A stretch of DNA of 9,602 nucleotides from Paracoccaceae bacterium (GCA_011523445.1 WTGT01000293.1:1-9602); one strand, 5' to 3'. Shown: positions 1-8,045, numbered from the stretch's first letter. The notes: generated by a model not told the origin, from the sequence alone. Made by a program: numbers and translations.

Positions 1-678
1 GAATTGGGCTCAGTCATTGTTGATATAGGGCATGGTGTAACCAACTTGGCAGGATTTATGAAAAAACACATGCTTTTTACGGATTCATTCAACATCGGAG
101 GCCAGTTGGTAACGTCCGATATTGTAGAGGCCTTTGGGGTTTCAGGTGGCTTTGCCGAGAGATTGAAGATATTGCAAGGTGGTGTTACCGCTACCACAAG
201 GGATGATAAAATCCTGTTTGATGCCCCGGATGACCGCCCCAATGCTCTCAAGATAACAAGATCTGATCTGATAAGTGTAATTCGACCCCGAGTCGAGGAA
301 ATTCTTGAAGCTATCAGCCATTCACTGGAGGCTTTCGAGTGGGACGTTGGTGGAACCCAGCCGATCGTTTTTACCGGCGGTGGTAGTTTGATTACCGGAT
401 TTGATGATCTGGTCAGGTCAAAATTTGGTCAGGGTATTCGAATTGGGCGGCCAGTCCAGTTGACCGGATACCCGAGTGAAAAAGCGGAGACTCCATTTTC
501 CTCATTGGTAGGATTGTGCATTCTTGTTGCCCAACCTCAGGATGAAGTATGGGATTTTGATATTTTTGAAAATCAGCAAAAAGGAATTCCCTGGGAGAAA
601 ATAGAGGAAATACTCCCCTTGTTCAGCTCAGAATGGATACAGAAAAGCAACATTTACCTGAAAAATATTTTACATTAA
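1..678 (+). CDS. ftsA: Cell division protein FtsA, C-terminal part (5' end outside window)
   Basis: Actin-like ATPase that tethers FtsZ filaments to the inner membrane and recruits later division proteins. The window opens inside the gene, in frame at base 1; about 225 residues, roughly the second half of the protein, remain, ending at TAA 676-678. Seen: a phosphate-2 type motif VDIGHGVTNLA near the start, and an adenosine-type motif IVFTGGGSLITGF around residues 121-133 of the fragment. The last residues (SEWIQKSNIYLKNILH) contain alternating hydrophobic and basic positions, as expected of the amphipathic membrane-targeting helix that ends FtsA. The usual second glycine of the phosphate-2 motif (DxGGGTT) is histidine here. 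Position directly upstream of ftsZ on the same strand confirms the identity. The TTG at base 4 is an internal codon, not a start. Confidence 0.93.
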   Translation, partial: ELGSVIVDIGHGVTNLAGFMKKHMLFTDSFNIGGQLVTSDIVEAFGVSGGFAERLKILQGGVTATTRDDKILFDAPDDRPNALKITRSDLISVIRPRVEEILEAISHSLEAFEWDVGGTQPIVFTGGGSLITGFDDLVRSKFGQGIRIGRPVQLTGYPSEKAETPFSSLVGLCILVAQPQDEVWDFDIFENQQKGIPWEKIEEILPLFSSEWIQKSNIYLKNILH

Positions 679-679
679 T

Positions 680-708
680 TTGACAAAATATTCCTATTCA
701 ATTATAAA
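680..708 (+). promoter_or_regulatory. Sigma70-type promoter for ftsZ
   Basis: TTGACA at 680-685 matches the -35 consensus fully. TATAAA at 703-708 matches the -10 consensus in five of six positions. The spacer is exactly 17 bp and AT-rich. The -35 begins two bases after the ftsA stop, and a start site near 715 would give a leader of about 33 nt before the ftsZ ATG. Dedicated ftsZ promoters are common, so this would let FtsZ be made independently of upstream division genes. Inferred from sequence only. Confidence 0.75.
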
Positions 709-747
709 TACTTCTTTAGAGCAGTAAACTAAATAAGGTACAGACAG

Positions 748-2286
748 ATGACTCTCAATTCGCTAAGAGTTCAGGTTAAGGATAACCGATCTCCTAAAAT
801 TATTGTTTTTGGTGTTGGCGGTGGCGGTGGAAACGCTGTCAAAAACATGACTCGCAAAGAGTTGCAAGGGGTTGAATTTGCCATAGCCAATACAGATGCC
901 CAGGCATTGATGCACTCTTCCGGTGAAATTGAAACAATTCAATTGGGTGAGGTAACAACACAAGGGCTGGGTGCAGGTGCCAATCCAGATATTGGAAAGA
1001 CTGCTGCCGAGGAGAATAAAGAGGAACTCAAGGAAATTCTTACCGGTGCCCATTTGTGCTTCATTACGGCAGGAATGGGAGGGGGTACGGGTACTGGTGC
1101 AAGTCCAGTTATTGCCAAAATTGCCCGTGACCTAGGTGTTCTTTCAGTCGGTGTGGTTACAAAACCATTTTTCTTTGAAGGGTCCAGAAGAATGGAGGTT
1201 GCTGAAAAGGGGATCAGTGAGCTGGAAGAAATCGTCAATACCCTTTTGGTTATTCCAAATCAAAATTTATTCTCTATTTCAAATGACACCACCACAACAT
1301 TGAAGGCATTTGAGTTGGCGGATGATGTCCTTTATCAAGGTGTGAAGAGTATTACTGACCTGATGGTCAGACCTGGTCTCATAAATCTGGATTTTGCCGA
1401 TGTGAATTCCGTACTGAAATTTCCCGGAAGGGCAATGATGGGTGTTGGTACCTCCGATCCTAGCAAGGAAGATGAAAGCCGGGGTAAAATCGCTGCACTG
1501 AATGCAATGAACAATCAGCTTCTTGAGGAAACCAATCTTAATAATGCCAAGGCGGTTCTTATCAATATCGTTGGTGGAGAGGATCAAACACTATTTGATT
1601 TAAGTGCTGCTTCGGAAGAAATCAGGAAACATGTGAAAGATGATGTCCATGTAATCGTGGGTACGACACATGATCCTGAATATACGGGCAAGATATGTGT
1701 TTCCCTCGTTGCTACTGGCCTAACCAGTTCAGAAGATTCTGTCTCAACAACTTATCAGAGGGAAGAAATTGGATCTGAAGAAGCTTGGGAATTCGAACCG
1801 GCAATGCATGAAACTGATGAAGAAGGTTCTGCAAGTATCTGGATGGATGAAGAATCCGAACAAATTTCGGAACCTCTGGTAGCTAGTGATGAAAATCATC
1901 AGCAGGAAAGTCTCAATTTGAGTGAACCGAACATGGATAATGAAGCCGTGGAAAATGGTACCATGGAGAGTAGTATCGAAACCGAATCCCTTCCTGAAAG
2001 ACAAATCAGGTCATTCACTGCACCCAAAAGAATAACTGATCAGGAATTGAATGAAAATTATCATCAGGAATTTGATAATAACCAGGATGAGGTAAATCTC
2101 GGGTTCAAGGAAATGATAAGATCAATGCAGAATGAGAATGATGATTCTGTTGATCATCCGGAGCAAATGTCAGATTTACCAGAGAATGAAAAGAGCAGTA
2201 ATTTCAAATTCAATTTTCTGGGACGAAGGACCAAGGCTGTTGAGAAGATCAAGGTTCCTGCATTTATAAGACGTCAGGCCAACTGA
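748..2286 (+). CDS. ftsZ: Cell division protein FtsZ
   Basis: Tubulin-like GTPase that polymerises into the cytokinetic Z-ring. The GTP-binding core covers about residues 15-325: FGVGGGGGNAV at 21-31, the tubulin signature GGGTGTG at 111-117, and the T7-loop catalytic stretch NLDFAD at 213-218. An acidic, Glu/Asn/Ser-rich linker of roughly 175 residues follows. The protein ends in KVPAFIRRQAN (502-512), the conserved tail that binds FtsA and other partners; this form is typical of Alphaproteobacteria. The length of 512 fits that group, whose linkers are long. The ATG at 748 has an AAGG site at 735-738, 9 nt upstream. Just after the T7 aspartates the sequence reads VLKFPGRAMMG, where most FtsZ have VMSEMGKAMMG, so this is a somewhat divergent FtsZ. 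FtsA lies directly upstream; the usual downstream neighbour lpxC is absent. Confidence 0.98.
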   Translation: MTLNSLRVQVKDNRSPKIIVFGVGGGGGNAVKNMTRKELQGVEFAIANTDAQALMHSSGEIETIQLGEVTTQGLGAGANPDIGKTAAEENKEELKEILTGAHLCFITAGMGGGTGTGASPVIAKIARDLGVLSVGVVTKPFFFEGSRRMEVAEKGISELEEIVNTLLVIPNQNLFSISNDTTTTLKAFELADDVLYQGVKSITDLMVRPGLINLDFADVNSVLKFPGRAMMGVGTSDPSKEDESRGKIAALNAMNNQLLEETNLNNAKAVLINIVGGEDQTLFDLSAASEEIRKHVKDDVHVIVGTTHDPEYTGKICVSLVATGLTSSEDSVSTTYQREEIGSEEAWEFEPAMHETDEEGSASIWMDEESEQISEPLVASDENHQQESLNLSEPNMDNEAVENGTMESSIETESLPERQIRSFTAPKRITDQELNENYHQEFDNNQDEVNLGFKEMIRSMQNENDDSVDHPEQMSDLPENEKSSNFKFNFLGRRTKAVEKIKVPAFIRRQAN

Positions 2287-2326
2287 TCAGATTTTTGAAA
2301 CTTATTTATTTTTTGCCTTGTTTGTT

Positions 2327-2350
2327 GAGGGGTGGTTAAAGCCACCTCTC
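2327..2350 (+). terminator. Hairpin 1 after ftsZ (possible terminator)
   Basis: GAGGGGTGG at 2327-2335 pairs with CCACCTCTC at 2342-2350 (9 bp, one G-U wobble) around a 6-nt loop. No clear T-tract follows, so it may stabilise the 3' end or work with the next hairpin rather than terminate alone. Confidence 0.45.
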
Positions 2351-2360
2351 CAAACTTCTT

Positions 2361-2393
2361 GAGATGGGGTGGTTGTCAGAATCGCCCCATCTC
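2361..2393 (+). terminator. Hairpin 2 after ftsZ (possible terminator)
   Basis: GAGATGGGGTG at 2361-2371 pairs with CGCCCCATCTC at 2383-2393: 11 bp with one G-U wobble and an 11-nt loop. The bases after it (TTATCCTGC) are a poor T-tract. Its left arm repeats the GGGGTGG found in the left arm of hairpin 1. It probably marks the end of the ftsZ transcript, perhaps leakily. Confidence 0.5.
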
Positions 2394-2570
2394 TTATCCT
2401 GCAAACCCCAAAACCCTGCCTTCACAATCACCAGCATTGCAAACCTGATTGTTACACCTGAATTGAAACTGTTTTGCTTCGGGTCAAACCCCGATAACAT
2501 CATAATAATACAACTGGTTGTTTGAAATGTAATGAAATAAGGTTAAAAGAGAACAGAGGTTACTTTCAGG
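2394..2570 (+). other. Leader region upstream of the ABC importer
   Basis: No gene is visible here. A small imperfect hairpin lies at 2479-2494 (TCGGG pairing with CCCGA). The AT-rich stretch at 2493-2510 (ataacatcataataata) could hold a -10 element such as CATAAT at 2501-2506, but I see no convincing -35 element at the right distance. The importer promoter is probably here but is not resolved. AGAGG at 2555-2559 is the likely ribosome binding site for the first permease, 11 nt from its ATG. Confidence 0.4.
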
Positions 2571-3572
2571 ATGAGTTCAATATTTGGTATAATATTACGA
2601 AGAATCGTACTTGGCATTCTCACCCTTTTTGTTGTTTCCCTTTTGATATTTGCATCCGTCAACATGCTGCCAGGTGATTTTGCCCAGGCAATTCTGGGGC
2701 AGGGAGCAACACCTGAAGCTGTAGAGTCTATCAGGGAGGATCTTGGTCTAAACAAACATCCTGTGCAAAGATACCTGGACTGGCTAGGCGGGATAATCCA
2801 GGGTGATTTTGGGGTCAGCTTTGCGCAAGCAAATTTTGCTGAATACGGTGGAACTTCAGTCGAATTGGGAGGTATAGCATCAGTTGCTGATCAACTTGCC
2901 CCGAGATTCAAGAATACCATGTTCCTCGCTGGTGTTTCAGCAGCGATTTCAGTACCCCTCTCGGTCATGCTGGGAATTCTTGCCGCCCTTTATTCCAATT
3001 CGATTTTTGACCGGGCCATAAATATATCCACATTGTCCTCGATTTCGTCGCCAGAGTTTTTCTTGGCTTATATATTGATTTTGTTCCTAGCCGTACTGAA
3101 CCCTATATTCCCTTCATTGTCCAATGTTTACGAAGGAATGACTTTTTGGGAGAAACTTGACCGGACGATGTTGCCGGCTCTCACTCTGACCCTGATCGTT
3201 ACTGCCCACATGATGAGGATGACAAGGGCGGCAATTATCAACCTGATGGCATCTCCCTATATCGAAATGGCACGATTGAAGGGGACTGCACCCCTGATGA
3301 TAATCGTTCGTCATGCCTTGCCGAACTCACTGGCCCCCATAATTAACGTCATTGCCCTCAATCTAGCCTATCTGATTACGGGTGTTGTAGTGGTAGAGGT
3401 CGTCTTTGTTTATCCTGGAATCGGTCAATTGTTCGTTGATAGCGTAAAAGTTCGGGATATACCGATTGTACAGGCCTGCTGTCTGATTTTTGCAGCTTCC
3501 TATATCCTTCTCAATCTTCTGGCCGATATAATGACAATCCTGTCAAACCCTCGCTTAAGGCATCCGAAATAA
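2571..3572 (+). CDS. Peptide/nickel-type ABC importer, permease subunit 1 (DppB-like)
   Basis: Inner-membrane permease of a family 5 (dipeptide/oligopeptide/nickel) importer. The N-terminal segment (residues 7-30) is a hydrophobic helix followed by the family's typical NMLPGDFA stretch and a periplasmic region up to about residue 112. Further hydrophobic segments lie at about 115-140, 158-180, 200-216, 255-280 and 303-325. The cytoplasmic coupling (EAA) loop is at about 232-256, seen as EMARLKGTAPL followed by HALPNSLAPI. Length 333 is normal for DppB. The ATG at 2571 begins a proper first membrane segment. It opens a four-gene + strand cluster, and the next permease starts 9 bp after its stop. 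The exact substrate (peptide, metal chelate, opine or other) cannot be told from sequence. Confidence 0.93.
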   Translation: MSSIFGIILRRIVLGILTLFVVSLLIFASVNMLPGDFAQAILGQGATPEAVESIREDLGLNKHPVQRYLDWLGGIIQGDFGVSFAQANFAEYGGTSVELGGIASVADQLAPRFKNTMFLAGVSAAISVPLSVMLGILAALYSNSIFDRAINISTLSSISSPEFFLAYILILFLAVLNPIFPSLSNVYEGMTFWEKLDRTMLPALTLTLIVTAHMMRMTRAAIINLMASPYIEMARLKGTAPLMIIVRHALPNSLAPIINVIALNLAYLITGVVVVEVVFVYPGIGQLFVDSVKVRDIPIVQACCLIFAASYILLNLLADIMTILSNPRLRHPK

Positions 3573-3581
3573 GGCAATGAA

Positions 3582-4763
3582 ATGATATTGGTTTACCTTA
3601 TCATCAGTATTGCCGGCATATTTGCCTTGGGGTGGTTATTCAGGTGGACCGGTCAAAAAATCAATTGGCCAAAAGATGAATGGAACATTTATTTCCGCGA
3701 TATGTCCTATCTTGTCGGGGTGGGTTTCATATTTGCAGTTGCCCTGATTCTATTTACCCTTTATGTATATTTCATCCTCCAGATAAAATTCTTTGTCTGG
3801 GGCGTTCAGCTGTTGGTAATTTGTGGATTGTCCGGTTATATTTTCCGTTTTCTTGGACGCAGGATTGGGACTGAAGGATCCAGGAAACTGTTTCGATCCA
3901 TGCCTGTAACGGCTGCTTTCGGAATTCTAACAGTGATCCTCTATGCCCTTCTCGCCATTTTTGCCGATTTTATTGCTCCCTACGAGCAGGATGAGATTTT
4001 TGAGGTCATTAATGCCTTGCCGGGAGGAAATCCTGACTTGGGAGGTGATCCCAGATTTATTCTTGGTACCGACCAGTTGGGAAGAGACCTTTTATCCAGA
4101 TTGATTTACGGAGCACAGAATACTGTCGGTATTGCCTTTGCCACAACAGTTTTTTCTTTTCTGATTGGCATTACCGGCGGATTTCTTGCAGCTACATTGG
4201 GAGGATGGGTCGATCAGGCATTGTCTCGGGCGGTAGATGCCCTGATGGCCATTCCTCAATTGATTTTTGCCTTGTTGCTGATGACTATTGCCACTGCGTG
4301 GGCTGGGTCAAACAAGGTAATGATAATGGTGTACATGGTGTTGATCATTGCGGTGCTGGACAGTACCAGAGTATACCGGCTTTCCAGGGCCGTGGGATTG
4401 AACATTGTGGTAATGGATTTTATTGAAGCTGCCAAGGTGAGAGGTGAAACCCTGAGATATCTGCTGTTCAGGGAAATTCTGCCAAATGCCATGGCGCCAT
4501 TACTTGCCGAATTTGGTTTGCGGTTCTGCTTTGTCTTTCTGACTATTTCAGCCTTGTCATTCCTTGGTATAGGGATACAGCCACCACTCGCCGACTGGGG
4601 AACAATGGTTCGAGATTTAGCCCAGTTCATCAATTTTGCAGCATTTAGTCCCCTAACTGCTACATTGCCTTTATTGGCAGCAGGGGCAATTGCCCTGCTG
4701 ACGGTAGCAGTCAATTTTATTGTTGACTGGGTTTTGCACAAGAGTTCGGGATTAAAGAGTTAG
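3582..4763 (+). CDS. Peptide/nickel-type ABC importer, permease subunit 2 (DppC-like) with N-terminal extension
   Basis: Second inner-membrane permease, partner of the preceding gene. From about residue 105 it follows the DppC pattern: a membrane helix at 110-130, the family stretch LGTDQLGRDLLSRLIYGA at 161-178, four further hydrophobic segments, and the EAA coupling loop at about 279-307 (FIEAAKVRGETLRYLLFREI, then LPNAMAP). Length 393 exceeds the usual 280-300 because about 100 residues precede the standard start. These hold three hydrophobic segments, near 2-20, 43-68 and 70-90. The start is supported by AAGG at 3571-3574, 7 nt before the ATG, and by tight spacing from the upstream stop; the ATG at 3577 leads straight to a stop. 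The extension may add membrane helices whose role is unknown. The ATPase gene follows after 2 bp. Confidence 0.92.
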   Translation: MILVYLIISIAGIFALGWLFRWTGQKINWPKDEWNIYFRDMSYLVGVGFIFAVALILFTLYVYFILQIKFFVWGVQLLVICGLSGYIFRFLGRRIGTEGSRKLFRSMPVTAAFGILTVILYALLAIFADFIAPYEQDEIFEVINALPGGNPDLGGDPRFILGTDQLGRDLLSRLIYGAQNTVGIAFATTVFSFLIGITGGFLAATLGGWVDQALSRAVDALMAIPQLIFALLLMTIATAWAGSNKVMIMVYMVLIIAVLDSTRVYRLSRAVGLNIVVMDFIEAAKVRGETLRYLLFREILPNAMAPLLAEFGLRFCFVFLTISALSFLGIGIQPPLADWGTMVRDLAQFINFAAFSPLTATLPLLAAGAIALLTVAVNFIVDWVLHKSSGLKS

Positions 4764-4765
4764 AT

Positions 4766-6394
4766 ATGGATGATCAGAATCTGGTTCTTGTTAAGAATCT
4801 TAAAATCGAAGGATTGGCGGATGAAAAATGGATACAGATTGTCAATGGTATAGATTTGCATTTGAAAAAGGGTGAAGTCCTAGGTCTCATCGGTGAATCC
4901 GGTGCCGGAAAATCAACCATTGGTCTGGCGGCAATGGGATTTACCAGAGAGGGTTGCAGAATATCAGGGGGAGAGATTTACTTTGATGGAATTGATCTGG
5001 TCAATGCAGATGCGAAAACCAGGCGATCGCTTCTTGGAAAAAGAATCGCCTATGTAGCCCAGTCAGCTGCAGCTGGATTCAATCCGGCACACAGGATTAT
5101 TGATCAGCATACCGAGGGACCTGTCCAACACAGGGTAATGTCTGTTCAGGAATCCCGAAATGATGCCATTGAACTCTACCGTAAACTACAACTCCCTAAC
5201 CCCGAGGAAATAGGGTTCAGGTATCCGCACCAAGTCTCCGGTGGGCAGTTGCAAAGGGCCATGACGGCAATGGCCATGTCCTGTCGACCGGATATGATAG
5301 TGTTTGATGAACCGACCACCGCACTGGATGTAACAACTCAAATCGAGGTGTTGTCTGCAATCAGGGATATTGTGGAACAGTTTGATACTGCTGCGATTTA
5401 TATCACCCATGACCTGGCTGTGGTTGCCCAAATGGCCGACAGGGTGAAGGTATTGCTGAAAGGTGACCAGATTGAAGAAGCAGATACCGTAACAATGTTG
5501 TCAGATCCCCAGGAAGAATATACCAAATCGCTCTGGGCAGTCAGAACCTTCAAGCGGCCAACCAAAGCGATGGTTTCCTCAACGACTACCCCCATAGTTT
5601 CATTGAAAGGAGTTAATGCCAGCTATGGCAAGACACCGGTTCTGGAAAATGTCAATTTCGATATACATCCAGGCAGGACATTGGCAGTAGTTGGTGAATC
5701 AGGTTCGGGGAAATCCACGGCAGCAAGATGCATAGTAGGATTATTGCCGCCGACTGCTGGTGAGGTATTGTTTAACGGAATACCCTTACCTGCACACTAC
5801 AAAAAACGCACCAAGCAGGACCTGCAGAAAATCCAGATGATTTATCAAATGGCCGATACCGCCTTGAACCCACGTAAAACCATTTTTGAAATAATTGGTC
5901 GACCGGTGGAATTCTTCCTTGGTTTGCGAGGCAAGGAAAAAAGAAAACGGGTTGAAGAGCTGATGGAACAGATAGAGATGGATCCGATGACCTATATTGA
6001 TCGTTTGCCATCGGAATTATCAGGTGGCCAAAAGCAACGAATTGGGATTGCAAGGGCCTTGGCTTCCGAACCCTCATTTATAATTTGTGATGAGGTCACT
6101 TCTGCCCTTGATCAATTGGTTGCGGAAGGAATCCTTAAACTGCTGGCCAACCTTCAGGATAGTTTCAACCTTTCCTACATGTTCATTACCCATGATTTGG
6201 CGACCGTTAGGGCTATTGCCGATGAAGTAGTGGTAATGAAGAATGGCGAAGTCATCGAACAGGGATTGAAGGATGACATGTTCCATCCTCCCCACCATCC
6301 CTATACTGAATTGTTGCTCAGCTCAGTACCAGAGATGGACACCACTTGGTTGGATACTCTTTTGGAGTCCCGCAAAGTTGACAAAACAGTGTAA
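4766..6394 (+). CDS. Fused two-domain ATPase of the peptide/nickel-type ABC importer (DppD-DppF-like)
   Basis: Cytoplasmic subunit that powers the importer by ATP hydrolysis; one chain carries both nucleotide-binding domains. Domain 1: Walker A GESGAGKST at 43-51, Q-loop Q99, signature VSGGQ at 157-161, Walker B MIVFDE at 177-182, switch His215. Domain 2: Walker A GESGSGKST at 310-318, Q-loop Q361, signature LSGGQ at 418-422, Walker B FIICDE at 438-443, switch His476. All catalytic residues are present in both halves, so both sites should be active. Each domain ends with the oligopeptide-transporter C-terminal type tail (for example HPPHHPYTELLLSSVP at about 507-522). Length 542 is normal for the fused form. 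It starts 2 bp after the second permease, indicating translational coupling. It could be one ATPase serving several binding proteins, but the gene order argues for this importer. Confidence 0.95.
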   Translation: MDDQNLVLVKNLKIEGLADEKWIQIVNGIDLHLKKGEVLGLIGESGAGKSTIGLAAMGFTREGCRISGGEIYFDGIDLVNADAKTRRSLLGKRIAYVAQSAAAGFNPAHRIIDQHTEGPVQHRVMSVQESRNDAIELYRKLQLPNPEEIGFRYPHQVSGGQLQRAMTAMAMSCRPDMIVFDEPTTALDVTTQIEVLSAIRDIVEQFDTAAIYITHDLAVVAQMADRVKVLLKGDQIEEADTVTMLSDPQEEYTKSLWAVRTFKRPTKAMVSSTTTPIVSLKGVNASYGKTPVLENVNFDIHPGRTLAVVGESGSGKSTAARCIVGLLPPTAGEVLFNGIPLPAHYKKRTKQDLQKIQMIYQMADTALNPRKTIFEIIGRPVEFFLGLRGKEKRKRVEELMEQIEMDPMTYIDRLPSELSGGQKQRIGIARALASEPSFIICDEVTSALDQLVAEGILKLLANLQDSFNLSYMFITHDLATVRAIADEVVVMKNGEVIEQGLKDDMFHPPHHPYTELLLSSVPEMDTTWLDTLLESRKVDKTV

Positions 6395-6417
6395 AACCAG
6401 TAATCAAGAGTTACCTT

Positions 6418-6445
6418 CCTACCCGCAAGGGTAGGGCTATTTTTT
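6418..6445 (+). terminator. Intrinsic terminator or attenuator between ATPase and binding-protein genes
   Basis: CCTACCC at 6418-6424 pairs perfectly with GGGTAGG at 6429-6435 around a GCAA tetraloop (GNRA type, unusually stable). GCTA and then six Ts at 6440-6445 follow. It lies 24 bp after the ATPase stop and just before the binding-protein leader. It may end most upstream transcripts, or protect the 3' end of the upstream messenger, so that binding protein is made in a different amount from the membrane complex. No clear separate promoter is visible in the 26 bp after it. Confidence 0.65.
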
Positions 6446-6471
6446 CAGAGAAGTTAAGAATTGGAGGCTTT

Positions 6472-8025
6472 ATGAAATATGATATCAGTCGTCGAGGGGC
6501 ATTGAAGGCAGGAGGCGCACTGGTAGCTGCCTCTGCCATTGCTCCTCAGCTTTTACAAGCACAACCTTCAAGAGGGGGTGACCTCAAGGTCGGGGCTAGT
6601 GGAGCCAATACATCTGACAGTTGGGATGCCAGAACACATTCGGATTTGTTCATGCAAATGGCCTGTATGGGGTCGGTATTTGATTGCCTGACTGAAGTTG
6701 CAGCTGATGGTACACTCATTGGTGAACTTGCCGAAAGTTGGGAACCTGGTTCTGCCGAAGGTGATGTCTGGATATTCAATCTCAGACAAGGTGTAACTTT
6801 CCATAATGGCAAGGATTTTGGACCGGAGGATGTAATTGAATCACTGCAACTTCACGTTGCTGAAGGTGCGAAATCGGCAGCAAAACCCATTGTTGAACAG
6901 ATTTCCAACATGGAAATTACCGGACCTAATCAGGTAACCCTGACCCTCAAGGGTGGTAATGCCGGTTTCCCAACCATGTTAGCTGATTACCATATCGTAA
7001 TGTATCCTGCTGGTATGATTGAGGATGCCATGCTGAATGGTATTGGAACGGGCCTCTTCAAGGTTGAAACCTTTGATCCTGGAGTGAGATTCCTCGGTTC
7101 AAGGGTTGAGGGCCATTACAAGGATGGCAGGGCTGGATGGTTCAACAGTATCGAAATGATTGCCATCAATGATGGTACGGCTAGGATGAATGCTCTTTTG
7201 ACAGGTCAGGTTGATGTCATCAACAGGATTGATGTCAAAACCGAATCCCTGTTGAAGGCCAATCCAAACATCGAGATTTTCGAAGTGACTGGCAACCAGC
7301 ACTATACATTCCCGATGTTGACGAATATTGCACCCTTTGATGACATCAATGTCAGGAAAGCCCTGAAATATTCGATCGATCGCCAGGAAATGGTTGACAA
7401 AATCCTGCGTGGACATGGACGTGTTTCCTATGACAATCCGATTGGACCGGCAAATACCTATTTCCATGATGGATTGGAACCATTGACCTACGATCCAGAC
7501 AAGGCAAAGTTCCATCTGAAACAGGCCGGAATGGATTCACTTGATGTTGATCTGAGTACTTCCGACGCTGCCTTTGTTGGTGCTGTCGATGCGGCACAGC
7601 TATATCAAGCAACGGCTAAGGCTGCTAACATCAATATCAATGTTGTACAGGAAGCAGCCGATGGTTATTGGTCAAATGTCTGGCTCAAGAAACCCTGGTG
7701 TGCTTGTTACTGGTCTGGAAGGTCAACCGAAGATTGGACTTTCTCCACAGCTTATGAGTTGGGTGTTCCATGGAATGATACCCATTGGGATAATGCCAGG
7801 TTCCAGGAACTGTTGTTGTTGGGTAGAAAGGAAATTGATCCCGACAAGGCCAGGGAAATCTATTATGAAATGCAGACCCTGATTTCACAGGAAGGTGGAA
7901 CCATAGTTCCTATGTATGCAAATTATGTTGATGCCGCATCGACAAAATTGGCACATGGACCTGATCTCGGTAACGTCTACCAGATGGATACGGCCAGAAT
8001 TGGTGAAAGATGGTGGATGGCTTAA
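6472..8025 (+). CDS. Periplasmic solute-binding protein, family 5, Tat-exported (peptide/nickel-type importer)
   Basis: Periplasmic receptor that captures the solute and delivers it to the two permeases encoded upstream. The N-terminus carries a twin-arginine signal: SRRGALK at 6-12, a hydrophobic stretch to about residue 26, and a likely cleavage after LQA (residue 30). Export in folded form through Tat is therefore predicted. The mature part is the family 5 extracellular binding fold (SBP_bac_5); the stretch LAESWEPGSAEGDVWIFNLR followed by GVTFHNGKDFGPEDV is diagnostic. The C-terminus is Trp-rich (ERWWMA), and PWCACYW near residue 405 gives two close cysteines. Length 517 is normal. GGAGG at 6463-6467, 4 nt before the ATG, is the strongest ribosome binding site of the cluster. 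The substrate is unknown; genes in this family bind peptides, nickel, opines, sugars and other solutes. Confidence 0.95.
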   Translation: MKYDISRRGALKAGGALVAASAIAPQLLQAQPSRGGDLKVGASGANTSDSWDARTHSDLFMQMACMGSVFDCLTEVAADGTLIGELAESWEPGSAEGDVWIFNLRQGVTFHNGKDFGPEDVIESLQLHVAEGAKSAAKPIVEQISNMEITGPNQVTLTLKGGNAGFPTMLADYHIVMYPAGMIEDAMLNGIGTGLFKVETFDPGVRFLGSRVEGHYKDGRAGWFNSIEMIAINDGTARMNALLTGQVDVINRIDVKTESLLKANPNIEIFEVTGNQHYTFPMLTNIAPFDDINVRKALKYSIDRQEMVDKILRGHGRVSYDNPIGPANTYFHDGLEPLTYDPDKAKFHLKQAGMDSLDVDLSTSDAAFVGAVDAAQLYQATAKAANININVVQEAADGYWSNVWLKKPWCACYWSGRSTEDWTFSTAYELGVPWNDTHWDNARFQELLLLGRKEIDPDKAREIYYEMQTLISQEGGTIVPMYANYVDAASTKLAHGPDLGNVYQMDTARIGERWWMA

Positions 8026-8045
8026 AGGCCTGAATCAACCTTTTG

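Noticed and set aside
2511..2520. CAACTGGTTG as an operator palindrome for the importer
   Set aside because: Arms are only 4 bp and no second copy is seen; this is expected by chance.
4256..4741. 161-residue minus-strand open frame inside the second permease gene
   Set aside because: It lies wholly antisense to a confidently identified permease and its translation has no recognisable domain; it is a shadow of that gene.
7099..7515. 138-residue minus-strand open frame inside the binding-protein gene
   Set aside because: Antisense shadow of a clear family 5 binding protein, without any recognisable motif of its own.
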